64,000 nucleotides of DNA from PWPR01 sp046542315 (GCA_046542315.1 JBKHBO010000001.1:38315-102314); one strand, 5' to 3'; shown: positions 7,853 to 16,402, numbered from the stretch's first letter. The notes: generated by a model from the sequence alone, not told the origin. Program-made: numbers and translations.

Positions 7853-9058
7853 CTATTTCTCAATACCAGTTACAATACCTGCTCCAACTGTACGTCCGCC
7901 TTCACGAATCGCAAATGTTGTTCCTTTTTCTAAAGCGATTGGTGTAATTAATTCTATGCTCATCTGAATGTTATCTCCAGGCATTACCATTTCTACTCCT
8001 TCTGGTAAGTTAATTACTCCAGTAACATCTGTTGTACTAAAGAAAAACTGTGGTCTGTATCCTGGGAAGAATGGTGTATGTCTTCCACCCTCTTCTTTTT
8101 TCAATACATATACCTCTGCATCAAAACTTGTATGTGGTTGGATACTTCCTGGCTTAGCTAACACTTGGCCACGCTCTACTTCGTCTCTTTTAATTCCTCG
8201 AAGTAAGCAACCTACGTTATCTCCTGCCAGTCCTTGATCCATCAACTTACGGAACATCTCTACTCCTGTACATACTGTTTTCCGTGGCTGATCCATCATT
8301 CCTATGATTTCTACTTCATCACCAACGTTGATAACTCCACGATCAATTCTTCCTGTTACTACTGTTCCTCTTCCTGTAATTGAGAATACGTCCTCAATTG
8401 GCATCAAGAAAGGCTTCTCTGTATCTCTTTGTGGCGTTGGTATATATTCATCTACCGCATCCATCAAGTCTAATATCTTTCCACACCATTCACATTCTCT
8501 TTCTCCGCATCCGCACTCTAGTGCTTTTAGCGCTGATCCTGCTACAAATGGTGTGTCATCTCCAGGGAATTCGTATTGGTCTAGTAATTCTCTTACTTCC
8601 ATCTCTACCAATTCAATTAGCTCTTCGTCGTCTACCATATCTGCTTTGTTCAAAAATACTACGATATGTGGTACGTTTACCTGGTGACTTAACAATATAT
8701 GCTCTCTTGTCTGTGGCATTGGACCATCAGCTGCTGATACTACTAATATAGCTCCGTCCATCTGCGCTGCTCCTGTAATCATGTTCTTTACATAGTCAGC
8801 ATGTCCTGGACAGTCAACGTGTGCATAGTGACGCTTTGTTGTCTCATACTCAACGTGTGCTGTATTAATTGTAATTCCACGTTCTCTCTCTTCTGGTGCC
8901 TTGTCAATATCTTCAAAATTCATAGTAAACTTTGTCTCACTATTTGCTGATAGCACCAAGGTTATCGCCGCTGTTAGTGTTGTCTTACCGTGGTCAATAT
9001 GCCCTATTGTCCCAATATTAACGTGTGGTTTTGTTCTTTCAAACTTCTGCTTTGCCAT
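7853..9058 (-). CDS. tuf: Elongation factor Tu with a cysteine-rich insert
   Basis: GTPase that delivers aminoacyl-tRNA; 401 residues. It has the P-loop GHIDHGKT (19-26), DCPGH (82-86), NKAD (137-140) and the two beta-barrel domains. In the GTPase domain, after GSALKALE, there is an insert with Cys182, Cys184, Cys189 and Cys192 (CGC, then CEWC) that E. coli EF-Tu lacks. It looks like a metal site and is known to me from some thermophilic or anaerobic Clostridia. The start is the ATG at 9058 with CAGGAGGTCAGAAA before it. An upstream in-frame start would lack a ribosome site and would translate the promoter region. Confidence 0.99.
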   Translation of the reverse strand: MAKQKFERTKPHVNIGTIGHIDHGKTTLTAAITLVLSANSETKFTMNFEDIDKAPEERERGITINTAHVEYETTKRHYAHVDCPGHADYVKNMITGAAQMDGAILVVSAADGPMPQTREHILLSHQVNVPHIVVFLNKADMVDDEELIELVEMEVRELLDQYEFPGDDTPFVAGSALKALECGCGERECEWCGKILDLMDAVDEYIPTPQRDTEKPFLMPIEDVFSITGRGTVVTGRIDRGVINVGDEVEIIGMMDQPRKTVCTGVEMFRKLMDQGLAGDNVGCLLRGIKRDEVERGQVLAKPGSIQPHTSFDAEVYVLKKEEGGRHTPFFPGYRPQFFFSTTDVTGVINLPEGVEMVMPGDNIQMSIELITPIALEKGTTFAIREGGRTVGAGIVTGIEK

Positions 9059-9101
9059 TTTCTGACCTCCTGGAAAATTCTTATCTTCGGATTTCAACGC
9101 C

Positions 9102-9130
9102 ATTTTATCAACAACTTTGACACTAGTCAA
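9102..9130 (-). promoter_or_regulatory. Promoter of tuf
   Basis: TTGACT (9130-9125), a 17-base spacer, TAAAAT (9107-9102). It gives tuf its own start site in addition to possible read-through from the tRNA genes. Confidence 0.8.
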
Positions 9131-9181
9131 TATATTGCCATTACTAACTTATCTAAATCAACAGAAAAGTTGATAATATAT

Positions 9182-9203
9182 AAAAAACCACTAATCTAGT
9201 AGT
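9182..9203 (-). terminator. Weak terminator after the tRNA cluster
   Basis: ACTAC-TAGATTA-GTGGT with a G-U pair, followed by six T, directly after tRNA-Thr. The short stem suggests only partial termination, so some tRNA transcripts may continue into tuf. Confidence 0.45.
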
Positions 9204-9207
9204 CTCA

Positions 9208-9284
<77 letters not shown>

Positions 9285-9301
9285 ATTTTATTTAAAAAAA
9301 A

Positions 9302-9375
9302 TGGAGCGGGTGAAGGGGATCGAACCCTCGCAACCAGCTTGGAAGGCTGGGGCTCTACCACTGAGCTACACCCGC
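9302..9375 (-). tRNA. tRNA-Gly (anticodon TCC)
   Basis: 74 bases with encoded CCA. Acceptor GCGGGTG pairs with CACCCGC. The anticodon loop CTTCCAA gives TCC. The T arm has GGGTTCGATCCC. Confidence 0.96.
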
Positions 9376-9381
9376 TTACTT

Positions 9382-9466
9382 TGGTGGAGAGAGTTGGATT
9401 CGAACCAACGAAGGCTGTGCCAACGGATTTACAGTCCGCCCCCTTTAGCCACTCGGGCATCTCTCC
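9382..9466 (-). tRNA. tRNA-Tyr (anticodon GTA)
   Basis: 85 bases with encoded CCA and a long variable arm, as in bacterial tRNA-Tyr. Acceptor GGAGAGA pairs with TCTCTCC. The anticodon loop CTGTAAA gives GTA. It is the first gene of the Tyr-Gly-Thr-tuf array. Confidence 0.96.
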
Positions 9467-9497
9467 GGGGCTCTCTCTTTCAAAGAGCACGATAATT

Positions 9498-9526
9498 ATT
9501 ATATATAAATCCTAGTGTGTTGTCAA
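9498..9526 (-). promoter_or_regulatory. Consensus promoter of the tRNA-Tyr-Gly-Thr cluster
   Basis: TTGACA (9526-9521), exactly 17 bases, TATAAT (9503-9498): a perfect match to the vegetative consensus. It starts about 32 bases before tRNA-Tyr and just after the sigH stop codon. Confidence 0.93.
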
Positions 9527-9542
9527 TGAAAAAATAAATAAA

Positions 9543-10220
9543 TTACTCCTCTAATTCTTCTAAATACTTTTCCTCTTCATACTGTCTATCATCTAGATAT
9601 CTTTCTAGTTTTCTTTTAACTCTTTGTAAAGCATTGTCTACAGATTTAACATGGCGATTTAGATTGAGTGCAATCTCTTGGTAAGACTTGCCGTTTAAAT
9701 AATTCATAAGCACTTGCCATTCAAGATCACTCAGTATTTCTGTTAATTTAAATTCAATAGACCGATAGGATTCAAAGTTTATCATTAATTGCTCTGGATC
9801 AGTTATTTTCGAGCTTTTCAATACATCAAGTAGAGTTCTATCTGACTCTTCATCATAAATTGGCTTATTCAGTGAAACATATGAGTTTAGTGGAATATGT
9901 TTCTGTCTTGTTGCAGTTTTAATTGCTGTTATAATTTGTCTTGTAACACATAACTCTGCGAATGCTCTAAAAGATGCTAGCCTGTCTGTCTTGTAATCTC
10001 TAATTGCTTTATATAATCCAATCATTCCTTCTTGGATAATATCTTCACGATCTGCGCCTATTAGAAAGTATGAGCGAGCTTTTGCTCTTACAAACCCTCT
10101 ATATTTTTGAAAAATGTATTCGTATGCATACTCACTACCATCTCTAGCTGCTTCAACAATATCATCTTCTGGTAAAAACTCATAGGGAGCTGCAACATCC
10201 CTTTGTGCTGGCATGTCCAT
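9543..10220 (-). CDS. sigH: RNA polymerase sigma factor SigH (sigma-30)
   Basis: 225-residue sigma factor of the SigH type, which in Bacilli and Clostridia directs transition-state and early sporulation genes. Region 2 has EDIIQEGMIGLYKAIRDYK, and region 4 ends in a helix-turn-helix (KSYQEIALNLNRHVKSVDNA). The start is the ATG at 10220 with GGGAGGAG upstream; longer in-frame starts lack a ribosome site. It is downstream of rlmB with its own promoter. A SigH-type promoter lies in front of spoVG at 53403-53427. Confidence 0.96.
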   Translation of the reverse strand: MDMPAQRDVAAPYEFLPEDDIVEAARDGSEYAYEYIFQKYRGFVRAKARSYFLIGADREDIIQEGMIGLYKAIRDYKTDRLASFRAFAELCVTRQIITAIKTATRQKHIPLNSYVSLNKPIYDEESDRTLLDVLKSSKITDPEQLMINFESYRSIEFKLTEILSDLEWQVLMNYLNGKSYQEIALNLNRHVKSVDNALQRVKRKLERYLDDRQYEEEKYLEELEE

Positions 10221-10269
10221 TTTATAATCTCCTCCCGCTGCTGATATAAACAAGCATCCTACCCTCATC

Positions 10270-10298
10270 ATTATACTTTGTACTAATTTATGAGTCAA
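10270..10298 (-). promoter_or_regulatory. Promoter of sigH
   Basis: TTGACT (10298-10293), 17 bases, TATAAT (10275-10270). This is a vegetative-type promoter about 50 bases before the sigH ATG. Confidence 0.85.
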
Positions 10299-10324
10299 GG
10301 ACACCACACTTACATAAAATTATT

Positions 10325-11056
10325 TTAAGTTAATTTGTTTTGTCTCACAACTTCATACATCATTATTCCTGCAGCTACTGAGGCGTTAAGTGAAGAGATA
10401 ACCCCTTGCATTGGTAGCTTTACCAAAAAATCACTTTTCTTAACCAAGTTATTTGATAACCCTTTGCCTTCACTTCCTATCATCATAACTAGCGGTATAT
10501 TTAAATTTACATCATATATTTCTTTTTCTGCATTTGCATCTGAGCCCAATATCCAAAATCCTTCTTCTTTTAATATATCTAAAGTCTGAGAAAGATTTGT
10601 AACTTTTACCAAGGGAACTGTCAACGCTGCTCCCACACTAACCCTCATCACAGTTTCGTTCATATCTACACTTCTATCTTTAGGAATAATTATTCCATCA
10701 ACTCCAGCAGCATCTGCTGTTCTCATTATTGCTCCTAAATTATGAGGATCTTTTAAATGGTCTAAAATTAATATGAATGGATTATCTTTCTTACTAGCGC
10801 TTTCAAGCAAGGAATATAGCTCTGTATACTCCCAAGATTTTAAATGAGCTATTACTCCTTGGTTGTTTTTGGTTTTACTCATTTGCTCTAATTCATTTTT
10901 CGCAATATATCTTAAATCAACCATCCTCTGCGTTGCTAAGAGCACTATGTCCTCAATAATTTTGCCATGAGCAGAGTCAGCTATATAAACTGCATCTACT
11001 ACATCTCTTTTTAATCCTACTAAAACTTGATTTCTTCCTTCTATTTGTTCCATCAT
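10325..11056 (-). CDS. rlmB: 23S rRNA 2'-O-methyltransferase RlmB/TrmH-type (SpoU family)
   Basis: 243 residues. The N-terminal substrate-binding domain (1-75) has EGRNQVLVGLKR. The SPOUT catalytic domain has motif 1 DPHNLGAIMRTADAAG, motif 2 MIGSEGKGLS and motif 3 SSLNASVAAGIMMYE. The family methylates the ribose of a 23S rRNA guanosine; the exact site is not provable here. It overlaps the thyX stop by ATGA, so the two are translationally coupled. Confidence 0.93.
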   Translation of the reverse strand: MMEQIEGRNQVLVGLKRDVVDAVYIADSAHGKIIEDIVLLATQRMVDLRYIAKNELEQMSKTKNNQGVIAHLKSWEYTELYSLLESASKKDNPFILILDHLKDPHNLGAIMRTADAAGVDGIIIPKDRSVDMNETVMRVSVGAALTVPLVKVTNLSQTLDILKEEGFWILGSDANAEKEIYDVNLNIPLVMMIGSEGKGLSNNLVKKSDFLVKLPMQGVISSLNASVAAGIMMYEVVRQNKLT

Positions 11057-11730
11057 TTATTCTCAAATTCTTTAATTCTACCGCAACTGAGATCTCCCTC
11101 ATTACATACGCCTTTGGTAACGCACGTTGGTCCAGCTATAGAAAAGACTGTAGGTGCAACTTCTTTCACTAATTCCAACATCTTATTAGCAAGAGTTCTA
11201 ATTTCAAGCTGGGCTCTAGTACAGCACCTTACTTCGAAAAAGTGAAGTAATGATCTTGCATTCATTGTGACAATAATTTTTGTTTCTGTCGCATTGGGCA
11301 AAACATATCTAGCATCTTCTTGTGGGACAATTTCAGAAAGAGTTCGATATGTATCTTTTGCTTGCTGGAGAAAATCATTATATATTGCTAAAGCTTTTTC
11401 ATTTTTTTCAATTGATTTAGGAGTAACATACTCAAAATTTTTCTCATTAACATATCTTTGTGATCTTTGAGAATAGGAAGCTATTCTATGACGCACCAAC
11501 TGATGAGTTAAAACTCTACTAACTCCAGCAATTGAAAAAGTAAAGCTAGCATGTTCAAAGGTTGATAAATGACCCATTTCTCTTAACTTCTTTACTAATT
11601 TAACAACTTCTTTATCTGACAAACCTTTGTATAACTGATCACCATCTAAACTTGAATAACAAAGCCTTGCTGCTGAAGCTATTGTTCTCTCTGGGGCAGG
11701 TGTGTGTGATAATAATTCAACTTTAGTCAT
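11053..11730 (-). CDS. thyX: Flavin-dependent thymidylate synthase
   Basis: Makes dTMP from dUMP using methylene-tetrahydrofolate and FAD; 225 residues. The ThyX signature RHRIASYSQRSQRY begins at residue 80. The start ATG follows GGAGGAATAAAA. It is in the mrnC-thyX-rlmB-sigH order common in Firmicutes. The dCMP deaminase at 24737-25183 would supply its dUMP. Confidence 0.97.
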   Translation of the reverse strand: MTKVELLSHTPAPERTIASAARLCYSSLDGDQLYKGLSDKEVVKLVKKLREMGHLSTFEHASFTFSIAGVSRVLTHQLVRHRIASYSQRSQRYVNEKNFEYVTPKSIEKNEKALAIYNDFLQQAKDTYRTLSEIVPQEDARYVLPNATETKIIVTMNARSLLHFFEVRCCTRAQLEIRTLANKMLELVKEVAPTVFSIAGPTCVTKGVCNEGDLSCGRIKEFENK

Positions 11731-11746
11731 TTTTATTCCTCCAATA

Positions 11747-12610
11747 CTAATTTTCCAAAATAAAAGCTATTATTTCTTCCAATCTTTCTATATCTTTCTT
11801 AATGTATAAATATCCAAGCAATGCTTCAAGCCCTGTGCTATATCTATACTCTCTAACATCAGTGTTTTTTGGAACGCATCCTCCACTAGAGTTTCTTCCC
11901 CATTTAAATATTCTCATTTCTTCAGCCGTAAAATCTTCCATAATATTTCTTACTATATCTGCTTGAGAGTTTGCAGATACATAATCAAGAGCTCTTTTAT
12001 GAAGTTTATTACCTTTATTAATCCCTTTTGCTAAAAGGTGTTTTCTTACATAAAGTTCTAAGACGGCATCTCCTAGATAAGCGACTGACTGAGCAGATAA
12101 GTCTGTTAAGAGTTCATCTGTTAAAGCATTCTCATCTTCTCGCACAAGATTTACTACACTCATGCAAGCGATCCCCTCTTCTGCTCCAATAAAACCCAGT
12201 TTTTCTGTTGTTGTTGCTTTAATATTTATCTTTGACATATCTACTTCTAAAATATCTGATAGCTTTATAATCATTTTTGATTTATGCTTATCAATCCTTG
12301 GAACCTCTGTGATTATTGTTATATCTATATGGTCAATTTTATAATTGCTTAACTTTAGTGTTTGACACACTTCTTTAAGCAATATTTTACTATCTATATT
12401 CTTATACTTCTCATCACTGTCAGGGAACCATTGTCCAATGTCTCCCAAACTTAAAGCTCCTAAAATTCCATCAATTAAAGAATGAATAACTACATCAGCA
12501 TCTGAATGACCGTCTGGGCCTAGTTCAGACTCAATTTCTATTCCACCTAAAATGCATTTCCTTCCCTTTTTCAATTGATGAATATCTAGTCCAAATCCTG
12601 TTTTTACCAA
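11747..12610 (-). CDS. ispF-mrnC: Fused 2-C-methyl-D-erythritol 2,4-cyclodiphosphate synthase and Mini-ribonuclease III
   Basis: One 287-residue frame carries two complete enzymes. Residues 1-157 are IspF (MEP pathway), with metal ligands Asp9, His11 and His43 and the signature KATTTEKLGFIGAEEG. Residues about 166-287 are the Mini-III RNase that matures 23S rRNA ends. They contain VAYLGDAVLELYVR with Asp181, KWGRN, PKN and STGLEALLGYLY with Glu262, so both catalytic acids are kept. The linker is only about 8 residues. The start is TTG at 12610, overlapping the ispD stop. In Bacillus these two genes are separated by gltX, cysE and cysS. I see no internal ribosome site suggestive of two products, but cannot exclude one. 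Confidence 0.93.
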   Translation of the reverse strand: MVKTGFGLDIHQLKKGRKCILGGIEIESELGPDGHSDADVVIHSLIDGILGALSLGDIGQWFPDSDEKYKNIDSKILLKEVCQTLKLSNYKIDHIDITIITEVPRIDKHKSKMIIKLSDILEVDMSKINIKATTTEKLGFIGAEEGIACMSVVNLVREDENALTDELLTDLSAQSVAYLGDAVLELYVRKHLLAKGINKGNKLHKRALDYVSANSQADIVRNIMEDFTAEEMRIFKWGRNSSGGCVPKNTDVREYRYSTGLEALLGYLYIKKDIERLEEIIAFILEN

Positions 12611-13284
12611 TTAAATTCTTCCACCTTCCTCAAAATTGTCTCTGCAAACCACAAATCTTCAGCAGTTGTGATTTTTATATTGTACTTCAATCCGCTAATA
12701 ATTTTAACATCTTCATCGCCTTCAATAAAAGAAGCGTCATCTGTACCTTTTTTCTGTGGGGTTATTAAATAGTCTCTATAGTCAGAAGTAAATACTTGAG
12801 GAGTTTGAATTGCTACAAGCTCATCTCTTTTGATTGTGTTATTAACAAACCCTAACTTCTGTCTTTTAATAGTATCTTTAACAGAAACACCAGGAATGAC
12901 CGCTTTGTAAATTTTTACATTTTCAATTAAGCTTAAGACAAAATCTTTTGTAATTAATGGTCTAGCTCCATCGTGAATTACAAAAAGGCTGTTTTGCGGA
13001 TTCATTTCTAATAAAGCATTAGAGACAGAATCTTTTCGTTCCCTGCCTCCATTAACTAATTTTATTTTTTTATTATATACAATTTCTTTAGCACGACTAG
13101 CTAACTTTTCTCTCTCCCCATGTCTATATACACAAATAATTTCGTTAACCTCATCTATTTGGTTAAAAACATTTAAAGAATAATCAATAATCAAATGGCT
13201 TCCCAATTGCAAAAATACTTTGTTCTCATTACAATTCATTCTGGAACCCTGACCGCCAGCTAAAATAATAGCGCTTATACTCAT
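12604..13284 (-). CDS. ispD: 2-C-methyl-D-erythritol 4-phosphate cytidylyltransferase
   Basis: Third enzyme of the MEP isoprenoid pathway; 226 residues. The CTP-binding loop LAGGQGSRM is at residues 8-16. FVIHDGARPLI and IQTPQVF are family signatures. The start is the ATG at 13284 after AAGGATG. It overlaps the TTG start of ispF-mrnC and follows the PIN/TRAM gene by 10 bases, so the four genes form a tight unit. Confidence 0.95.
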   Translation of the reverse strand: MSISAIILAGGQGSRMNCNENKVFLQLGSHLIIDYSLNVFNQIDEVNEIICVYRHGEREKLASRAKEIVYNKKIKLVNGGRERKDSVSNALLEMNPQNSLFVIHDGARPLITKDFVLSLIENVKIYKAVIPGVSVKDTIKRQKLGFVNNTIKRDELVAIQTPQVFTSDYRDYLITPQKKGTDDASFIEGDEDVKIISGLKYNIKITTAEDLWFAETILRKVEEFNW

Positions 13285-13294
13285 TATATCATCC

Positions 13295-14359
13295 TTACTC
13301 TGGGACTTTAGCAAAAATCATTCTACCTGCAGCAGTTTGCAAGACACTTGTTACTTCTACTTCTATAGCTTCATTCATATGACGTTGTCCTTCCTCAACA
13401 ACTATCATAGTACCATCATCTAAATATCCTACTCCCTGGTTTCTTTCCTTACCACTTTTTATAATCAACACTTGCATTCTTTCACCAGGCAAAACAACTG
13501 GCTTTACTGCATTTGCTAGTTCATTAATATTTAATACCTCAATGTTATGAACTCTGCAAACTTTATTTAGGTTGTAATCATTTGTTATTATAGTAGCTTC
13601 TAATGATTGTGCTAAAGCCACTAGTTTACTGTCTACTTCTTGAACTTCAGGAAAGTCTCTTTCAAAAATTTTAATCTGGGTTCCCAAATTTTTCTGCATT
13701 CTATTTAATACATCCAGTCCTCTTCTACCTCTATTTCTACGCTGGTCATCTTCTGAGTCAGCGATATGTTGCAATTCATGCAATACAAATACTGGTATAC
13801 CGATAGTTCCTTCGACAATCCCTGTCTCACAAATGTCAGCTATCCTACCATCTATAATAACAGATGTATCTAATACTTTTACTTTTGCGGATGATGAATC
13901 TGATTTTGATTTAGTAATACTTCTAGAACCAAAGGTAGACGTCAAATCATCTCTTTTCTTCCAGGCAACCATAAGCCCAAAATATCCTAATATAACATTA
14001 GCAATAACAGGGAGATACGCACCCACAATCGGTATTCTTAGCAATGGTATTGTCAATAGATTTGCTAAAATAAGTCCAGCTATTAAACCTCCAATACTAA
14101 CTGCAATATCTATCATCGGAGTTTTTTGAAATTTAAGATCTACAGCGTCAACTACATAAACTATTTGTTGGAAAAAGTAAGGTGATATAAGATATAGTAT
14201 AATTGCTAAAATAATTCCGCCTGAAGCGCTAATTCCAAAAATCCATAAATCAGTTAAAGTTACCTCTATCAATTCTAAAATCCAGGGCGTTGCATTATTA
14301 GTCAACTGGTACCCTAAAAGCAATCCAAGCAGTGCTATTAAAAAACGCACAAGTTTCAC
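13295..14359 (-). CDS. Membrane PIN/TRAM domain protein (YacL family)
   Basis: 354 residues from a GTG start (14359) with GAGGTGAT upstream. Four predicted membrane helices occupy residues about 3-137. A cytoplasmic PIN nuclease-fold domain follows, starting KVLDTSVIIDGRIADI, with acidic residues in LDTS, FVLHELQ and TIITNDYNL. A C-terminal TRAM RNA-binding domain has GERMQVLIIKSGKERNQGVGYL. The family lies next to disA and ispD in many Firmicutes and its substrate is unsettled. Here disA is not next to it. Confidence 0.93.
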   Translation of the reverse strand: MKLVRFLIALLGLLLGYQLTNNATPWILELIEVTLTDLWIFGISASGGIILAIILYLISPYFFQQIVYVVDAVDLKFQKTPMIDIAVSIGGLIAGLILANLLTIPLLRIPIVGAYLPVIANVILGYFGLMVAWKKRDDLTSTFGSRSITKSKSDSSSAKVKVLDTSVIIDGRIADICETGIVEGTIGIPVFVLHELQHIADSEDDQRRNRGRRGLDVLNRMQKNLGTQIKIFERDFPEVQEVDSKLVALAQSLEATIITNDYNLNKVCRVHNIEVLNINELANAVKPVVLPGERMQVLIIKSGKERNQGVGYLDDGTMIVVEEGQRHMNEAIEVEVTSVLQTAAGRMIFAKVPE

Positions 14360-14539
14360 TATATCACCTCGTTTCGTATACAAAGTACATTATAAATGAT
14401 AATTATTCATATTAAAAGAAATATCTCGATAAACGAATTAATTTCATGCATTTGTTTATACTTTATTCTTATTATACAACTAATTAGTCCATAACATCCA
14501 AAAGAATTGCATATATTAAGTAATAATATGGTAAAATAA

Positions 14540-14569
14540 TTGACACAACATAATTTTGATAAGTATAAT
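14540..14569 (+). promoter_or_regulatory. Promoter of the plus-strand gene at 14601
   Basis: TTGACA (14540-14545), an 18-base spacer, TATAAT (14564-14569). The divergent region 14360-14539 is AT-rich. It must also hold the promoter for the PIN/TRAM gene, but I could not pick a convincing one there. Confidence 0.82.
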
Positions 14570-14600
14570 TTTATTAAGTATTGGGATGAGAGGTGAAATA

Positions 14601-14999
14601 ATGAAAGAGACAGATTGCTCTAAGTTCCAAGAAACAGTTGATGAGAACTTAATCAGACATCGCAGTGTATTGGACATCACATCAAAATTACAAGAATCTA
14701 ATGCACGTTTAAATCGAGCAATAGCAAAAGCAGCGACAAGTTGTGGTTGCGTAAAGATTAACAGCGAGTTAAAAGAAATTCCAGATGAGATTGGCTCATA
14801 CCATGAGCTAAAAGATTATATGGGTGACCACCTAGAAGGCAACCTTTGCCCGACATGTAGAGAAACGGTTGAAAGTGAACTAGGAAGATGTTTATTTTAT
14901 TTTTCAGCATTATTAAATGTTTTTGATATGAGTTTTAACGATATAGTTGAAAAAGAACAAGAACGTATGGACACATTTGGCATTTATAGACTTTCATAA
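14601..14999 (+). CDS. Small conserved cysteine-containing protein next to radA
   Basis: 132 residues, starting at the ATG after GAGAGGTGAAATA. It resembles a Clostridia family found beside radA. The annotation I recall for that family is DUF1573, but I am unsure. Seen: a helical N-terminus with VDENLIRHRSVLDITSKLQES, a CGC motif (Cys48, Cys50), a CPTC motif (Cys83, Cys86), and Cys6 and Cys97. The four central cysteines could bind a metal. It has no signal peptide or membrane helix, so it is probably cytosolic. It lies on the opposite strand in the slot where disA usually sits between radA and the PIN/TRAM gene. Function unknown. Confidence 0.85.
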   Translation: MKETDCSKFQETVDENLIRHRSVLDITSKLQESNARLNRAIAKAATSCGCVKINSELKEIPDEIGSYHELKDYMGDHLEGNLCPTCRETVESELGRCLFYFSALLNVFDMSFNDIVEKEQERMDTFGIYRLS

Positions 15000-15003
15000 T
15001 TAA

Positions 15004-15041
15004 ATTAAACCGGTTATTTTCTAAGCCGGTTTAATTTTTTT
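15004..15041 (+). terminator. Terminator of the 14601 gene, overlapping the end of radA
   Basis: A ten base-pair stem, ATTAAACCGG (15004-15013) with CCGGTTTAAT (15026-15035), followed by T. The right arm and T-run lie within the last codons and stop of radA on the opposite strand, so the hairpin serves two convergent genes. Confidence 0.85.
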
Positions 15042-16384
15042 ATTGCTTGTGATATATCACTTATAGGTATGATTTCTATTGAATAACTCTCTTTCAAATT
15101 ATCCATGCTTTGTTGTGGTACGAAGCACTTCTTAAACCCCATCTTCTCAGCTTCAGACACTCTCAATCCTATTTGAGTAACATTCCTAATTTCCCCAGTT
15201 AGTCCAACTTCCCCTATAGCGACTAGTCCAGGCTCTATAGGGATATCGTGTAAACTAGAAAAAATTGATATACTTATAGCTAAATCTGCTGCAGGCTCAC
15301 TTATCTTTATTCCACCAATCGCATTAACATAAGCATCTTGTTGGCTTAGATAAAGTCCTCCTTTTTTCTGTAATACCGCCATCAACATTGCAACTCGGTT
15401 GTAATCTAACCCGTTTGTCATTCTTCTAGGATTACCATAAGCAGTTTCTGTTAGTAAAGATTGAATCTCTACTAATACAGGCCTTGTCCCTTCTAAAGAA
15501 GCTGTTACTGATGAACCTATAGTCGCTTTCCCTCTTCTTTTTAATAATATAGCTGAAGGATTTTCTACTTCGATTAAGCCATTGGCTTCCATAGTAAACA
15601 CACCAATTTCATTTGTTGAGCCAAATCTGTTTTTTACAGCTCTTAAGACTCTAAATGCATTCTGGCTATCCCCTTCAAAATATAAAACACAATCAACCAT
15701 GTGCTCCAACACTCTAGGTCCTGCAATTGACCCATCTTTAGTAACATGCCCCACAATAAAAAATGATGTGTCATTAGTTTTCCCAAACCTAACCATCTGG
15801 CCTGTACATTCTCGCACCTGGCTAACCGTTCCGGGAGCTGAGCCCAATTCATCGCTAACAATAGTTTGAATAGAATCAACAATAACAATCTGAGGTTTGA
15901 GCTGCTTTACATGACTTAACAGAATATTCACATCTGTTTCAGCTAATAAGATTATCTCTTCGTTAGATCCATTCAACCTTTCTGCTCTCATCTTTACCTG
16001 CTGTAAAGATTCTTCACCTGTTGTATATAAAACTTTTAATCCATTTTGAGATAAAGCTATTGCCATTTGAAGTAGTAGAGTTGATTTTCCTATACCTGGG
16101 TCTCCACCAATTAAGATCATCTCTCCCGGGACAACCCCTCCACCCAAAACTCTATTTAGCTCCTTAATTCCACTAGTAAATCTAATCTCATTTCCTGATT
16201 GGAGTTGATTTAAGACCGTAGGCTTACTTTTATGTCCAGCCATATGACTAGTGCTCTTAGTTGATTTACCCACTTTCATTTCTACTAAAGTATTCCAACT
16301 ATTACATGCACTGCACCTACCAGACCACCTTGGAAACTCTGATCCGCATTCATTACACATATATACTGTTTTCGTCTTTGCCAT
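15014..16384 (-). CDS. radA: DNA repair protein RadA
   Basis: RecA-like ATPase for branch migration and recombinational repair; 456 residues. An N-terminal zinc finger (CNEC then CSAC) is followed by Walker A GGDPGIGKST, the RadA-specific KNRFGS motif and a C-terminal Lon-protease-like domain. The start is the ATG at 16384 after GGGAGTG. It is downstream of clpC, as in many Firmicutes, but separated by a terminator and with its own promoter. Confidence 0.98.
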   Translation of the reverse strand: MAKTKTVYMCNECGSEFPRWSGRCSACNSWNTLVEMKVGKSTKSTSHMAGHKSKPTVLNQLQSGNEIRFTSGIKELNRVLGGGVVPGEMILIGGDPGIGKSTLLLQMAIALSQNGLKVLYTTGEESLQQVKMRAERLNGSNEEIILLAETDVNILLSHVKQLKPQIVIVDSIQTIVSDELGSAPGTVSQVRECTGQMVRFGKTNDTSFFIVGHVTKDGSIAGPRVLEHMVDCVLYFEGDSQNAFRVLRAVKNRFGSTNEIGVFTMEANGLIEVENPSAILLKRRGKATIGSSVTASLEGTRPVLVEIQSLLTETAYGNPRRMTNGLDYNRVAMLMAVLQKKGGLYLSQQDAYVNAIGGIKISEPAADLAISISIFSSLHDIPIEPGLVAIGEVGLTGEIRNVTQIGLRVSEAEKMGFKKCFVPQQSMDNLKESYSIEIIPISDISQAIKKLNRLRK

Positions 16385-16402
16385 AAAATCACTCCCGACT
16401 TC

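Noticed and set aside
9059..9130. 24-residue N-terminal extension of EF-Tu
   Set aside because: It would translate the tuf promoter and ribosome site; the ATG at 9058 with AGGAGG upstream gives the normal EF-Tu N-terminus.
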